From contig NZ_CP047943.1 in assembly GCF_014279595.1 (NCBI RefSeq), positions 1,674,001-1,738,000 of the forward strand: DNA of 64,000 bases. Direction: 5' to 3'. The stretch is from Synechococcus sp. RS9909 (lineage in GTDB: Bacteria; Cyanobacteriota; Cyanobacteriia; PCC-6307; Cyanobiaceae). The position numbers were made by a program, and so were the translations under genes. Under the pieces are notes generated by a model, which ran no database searches, was not told where the DNA came from, and saw only the letters and a list, made by a program, of their open reading frames with translations. This document shows positions 62,328 to 64,000 of the stretch, one piece after another (positions within the stretch are counted from its first letter, which is position 1; the number at the start of each line of letters is the position of its first letter).

Positions 62328-63402
62328 GCTCCAGTTCGCGGCAGATCGCCGCCACCACCTTGCCGCGGTAGTGGTCGCTGAACGGGCCCGAATCACCGTT
62401 GTGACTCATGCCATCAATGCTGTAGCGATGCAAGGAGCGCGTTCGCTGCCAACGGTTCCAGTTGGAGAGGGGAAGCAAAAACAAACGCCCCGGATAGGCG
62501 ATACGGCCGAGCGCCGCCACCGGATCCCGGCTGCCCACCACCATCGCCACATGGTCGACGCTGGTGAGATCGCCATTGCCACTGAACACACCACAAACGG
62601 TGATCACCTGCACCGGCACATGGCAGATCTTCTGCAGCATGGCCGCCGTTCCGATCGCCATCTCTCCGCCACCGCTATAGCCCACCAGCACCACCCGCGA
62701 GGCCCGGGAGGGATGGAAACCAAGCCCCTCCAGGCGCCTGGCGATTTTGAGCGCCAGCTCGTAATTCATCACCGGGCCGTAGCGGCGATCAGAGGAAATC
62801 CCCACCTTGATCACATTGTTGGCCTGCACGAAAAAGGCGCAGAGAAAACGGATCAGGCCAATCGGATGCTGCTCCTGCAGGGCGAATAAACGCTGCCAGA
62901 ACCACTGCGAATACGACGAGGCGCGCAAGCCCACCGGCATGATCGTGTAGGCCTCGATCCCCTTCACCAGCAGCATGTCGTCAGCGATGCCCTGCTGGAG
63001 CACATCGAGAAAGTCACTGACGCGAGGCGGATGACTCTCCTCGCTCTGGTGAATGCCGTCGAGATACACCACAAAGTGACGATGGGGAGACTCGGTCGCT
63101 TCGGAGCTTTCAAACAGATGGGAGGGATCGGGAAGGCCCTGCTGCCAACCTTCCCAGAAAACAAAATCCGCCATCACCGAATACATGCCGGTGAGAGCAA
63201 CAACGATCAACACGACCGCCACACTCATCCCGGTGACTTCCTCCAACACCTCGCGACGAAAAATCAGCGAGGCGTCATGGCGCAGAGCGTTGACACTGAG
63301 CAGGCCCAGCACAGCAACGATGACCAGCACGACCACCACCAGGCGCCGACTGAAACGCAGATGGTTGCGATGATGTTGAATCGCCGAGGTGGCGCCAGTC
63401 AT
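62311..63402 (-). CDS. Membrane-anchored alpha/beta-hydrolase-like protein
   Basis: A 363-residue protein: two or three N-terminal hydrophobic segments (LVVVVLVIVAVLGLLSV, VAVVLIVVALTGMYSVMADFVF), then a soluble alpha/beta domain with nucleophile elbow GYSGGGEMAIG (G-x-S-x-G), VVGSRDP near the acid position, and a C-terminal His in SIDGMSHNGDSGPFSD. Substrate unknown. The ATG at 63402 is preferred; an upstream in-frame start adds residues that overlap the next gene. Its end overlaps the convergent 510-residue gene by 17 bp. Confidence 0.7.
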   Translation of the reverse strand: MTGATSAIQHHRNHLRFSRRLVVVVLVIVAVLGLLSVNALRHDASLIFRREVLEEVTGMSVAVVLIVVALTGMYSVMADFVFWEGWQQGLPDPSHLFESSEATESPHRHFVVYLDGIHQSEESHPPRVSDFLDVLQQGIADDMLLVKGIEAYTIMPVGLRASSYSQWFWQRLFALQEQHPIGLIRFLCAFFVQANNVIKVGISSDRRYGPVMNYELALKIARRLEGLGFHPSRASRVVLVGYSGGGEMAIGTAAMLQKICHVPVQVITVCGVFSGNGDLTSVDHVAMVVGSRDPVAALGRIAYPGRLFLLPLSNWNRWQRTRSLHRYSIDGMSHNGDSGPFSDHYRGKVVAAICRELELTTDR

Positions 63403-63430
63403 GAGAAGAGCTTCCGTTGACGGCAGAGAA

Positions 63431-63988
63431 TCAGGAGAGGGACGCCACTTCCCGCGCCAGGGTGTTGTAGCTGGCACGCCAACGCTGGGCGAAGAGCAAG
63501 CCGATCAGGATCAACGACAGCACATAACCCGGCAGGCTGATGATCAGCCCTTTCTCGAGGGGCACGCCATAGACCGCCTGGAGAAGCACCAGCACATTCA
63601 GATGCACCCATGCCAGCAGGGTGACGGCGATCAGATCGCTGATGTAAGGCGCCGCAACGAGCACATAAAACAGCCCGGGCCAGAGGGCCACACCCATGCG
63701 GTTCCCGAAGGCGATTGGCTGCAAGGGAACCCCCGCCACCAGGGTGAGCATCAGGCTATGGCTGACGATGCCGATCAGGAACGCCAGGCTGAGCACCAAC
63801 GTATCCACCACCATGTGAAACAGGATCTGCCGCGGACGCAACCGATTCGCCAAGAGAGCGAACAGGTGGGAGGCCGACATGGAGGCACCGACGCCCACCA
63901 GCAATCCAACACCAACATCCAGTTCAACGAGAAGCTCACCCATGCCGGCAAGCCCAGCACTGATGCCTTGCAGCATGGTGTCAGGCAC
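63431..63988 (-). CDS. Polytopic membrane hypothetical protein (5' end near window edge)
   Basis: 185 residues with about five hydrophobic segments (ELDVGVGLLVGVGASMSASHLFALLANRL, VVDTLVLSLAFLIGIVSHSLML, ALWPGLFYVLVAAPYISDLIAVTLLAWVHLNVLVLLQ, GLIISLPGYVLSLILIGLLF). No family is recognised. The frame stays open to the window edge before the GTG at 63988, so the true start may lie outside. It precedes the hydrolase gene by 28 bp and is likely co-transcribed. Confidence 0.6.
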   Translation of the reverse strand: MPDTMLQGISAGLAGMGELLVELDVGVGLLVGVGASMSASHLFALLANRLRPRQILFHMVVDTLVLSLAFLIGIVSHSLMLTLVAGVPLQPIAFGNRMGVALWPGLFYVLVAAPYISDLIAVTLLAWVHLNVLVLLQAVYGVPLEKGLIISLPGYVLSLILIGLLFAQRWRASYNTLAREVASLS

Positions 63989-64000
63989 GACGCAGGTGCG

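Overview
The window is chromosomal DNA of a GC-rich picocyanobacterium (Synechococcus/Cyanobium lineage). It carries photosystem II D1 (psbA), cytochrome c6, a high-light-inducible protein, NDH-1 subunit 4 and a pheophorbide-oxygenase-like Rieske protein. It also carries several small families typical of this lineage (DUF1651, DUF1830, DUF1824, DUF2605, DUF3721, DUF4278). Genes are tightly packed, many overlap by a few bases, and most are around two-thirds G+C by eye. I see no rRNA, tRNA, CRISPR array or intact mobile element.

Layout. 0-3.5 kb: a metal-efflux-type permease with the first codons of its partner, cytochrome c6, a secreted hypothetical, and two tandem HupE-type Ni/Co permeases behind a cobalamin riboswitch. 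3.5-16 kb: a manganese ABC transporter whose genes are split. mntC-mntA lie at 14.1-15.9 kb and mntB at 3.8-4.6 kb. Between them sits a 9.4-kb nitrogen cassette: type III glutamine synthetase, a sodium:solute symporter flanked by two micro-membrane proteins, a divergent aspartate-carbamoyltransferase-like enzyme, an asparagine synthetase, an M20 carbamoylase/allantoate-amidohydrolase-type enzyme and a DUF1028 protein. mntB is fused into the end of this operon. I read it as a ureide/carbamoyl-nitrogen salvage system linked to Mn supply. This is the most interesting part of the window.

16-25 kb: small genes and gene remnants (a UPF0014 fragment, a probable MFS scrap, a broken acetolactate decarboxylase), a COQ4-like protein, and a GGDEF/EAL-PilZ-DUF2256 operon. 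25-38 kb: a redox and pigment neighbourhood holding dehydrogenases, a GST, a Rieske oxygenase, a bestrophin, flavin oxidoreductases, a methyltransferase, a carotenoid-isomerase-like enzyme, a SIMPL protein and a rhomboid. 38-46 kb: endonuclease III, Hli, a lower-GC TolC-like protein, OsmC, a PfkB kinase, catalase-peroxidase KatG and a HIT protein.

45.7-64 kb: psbA with a distinctive upstream repeat, a CDF metal exporter, trpS behind an RGG-rich protein, a lambda-lysozyme-like muramidase, thrS divergent from DUF2605, then a run of mostly housekeeping genes (DUF1824, glk, thrB, ndhD, prlC). Two membrane-associated genes close the window.
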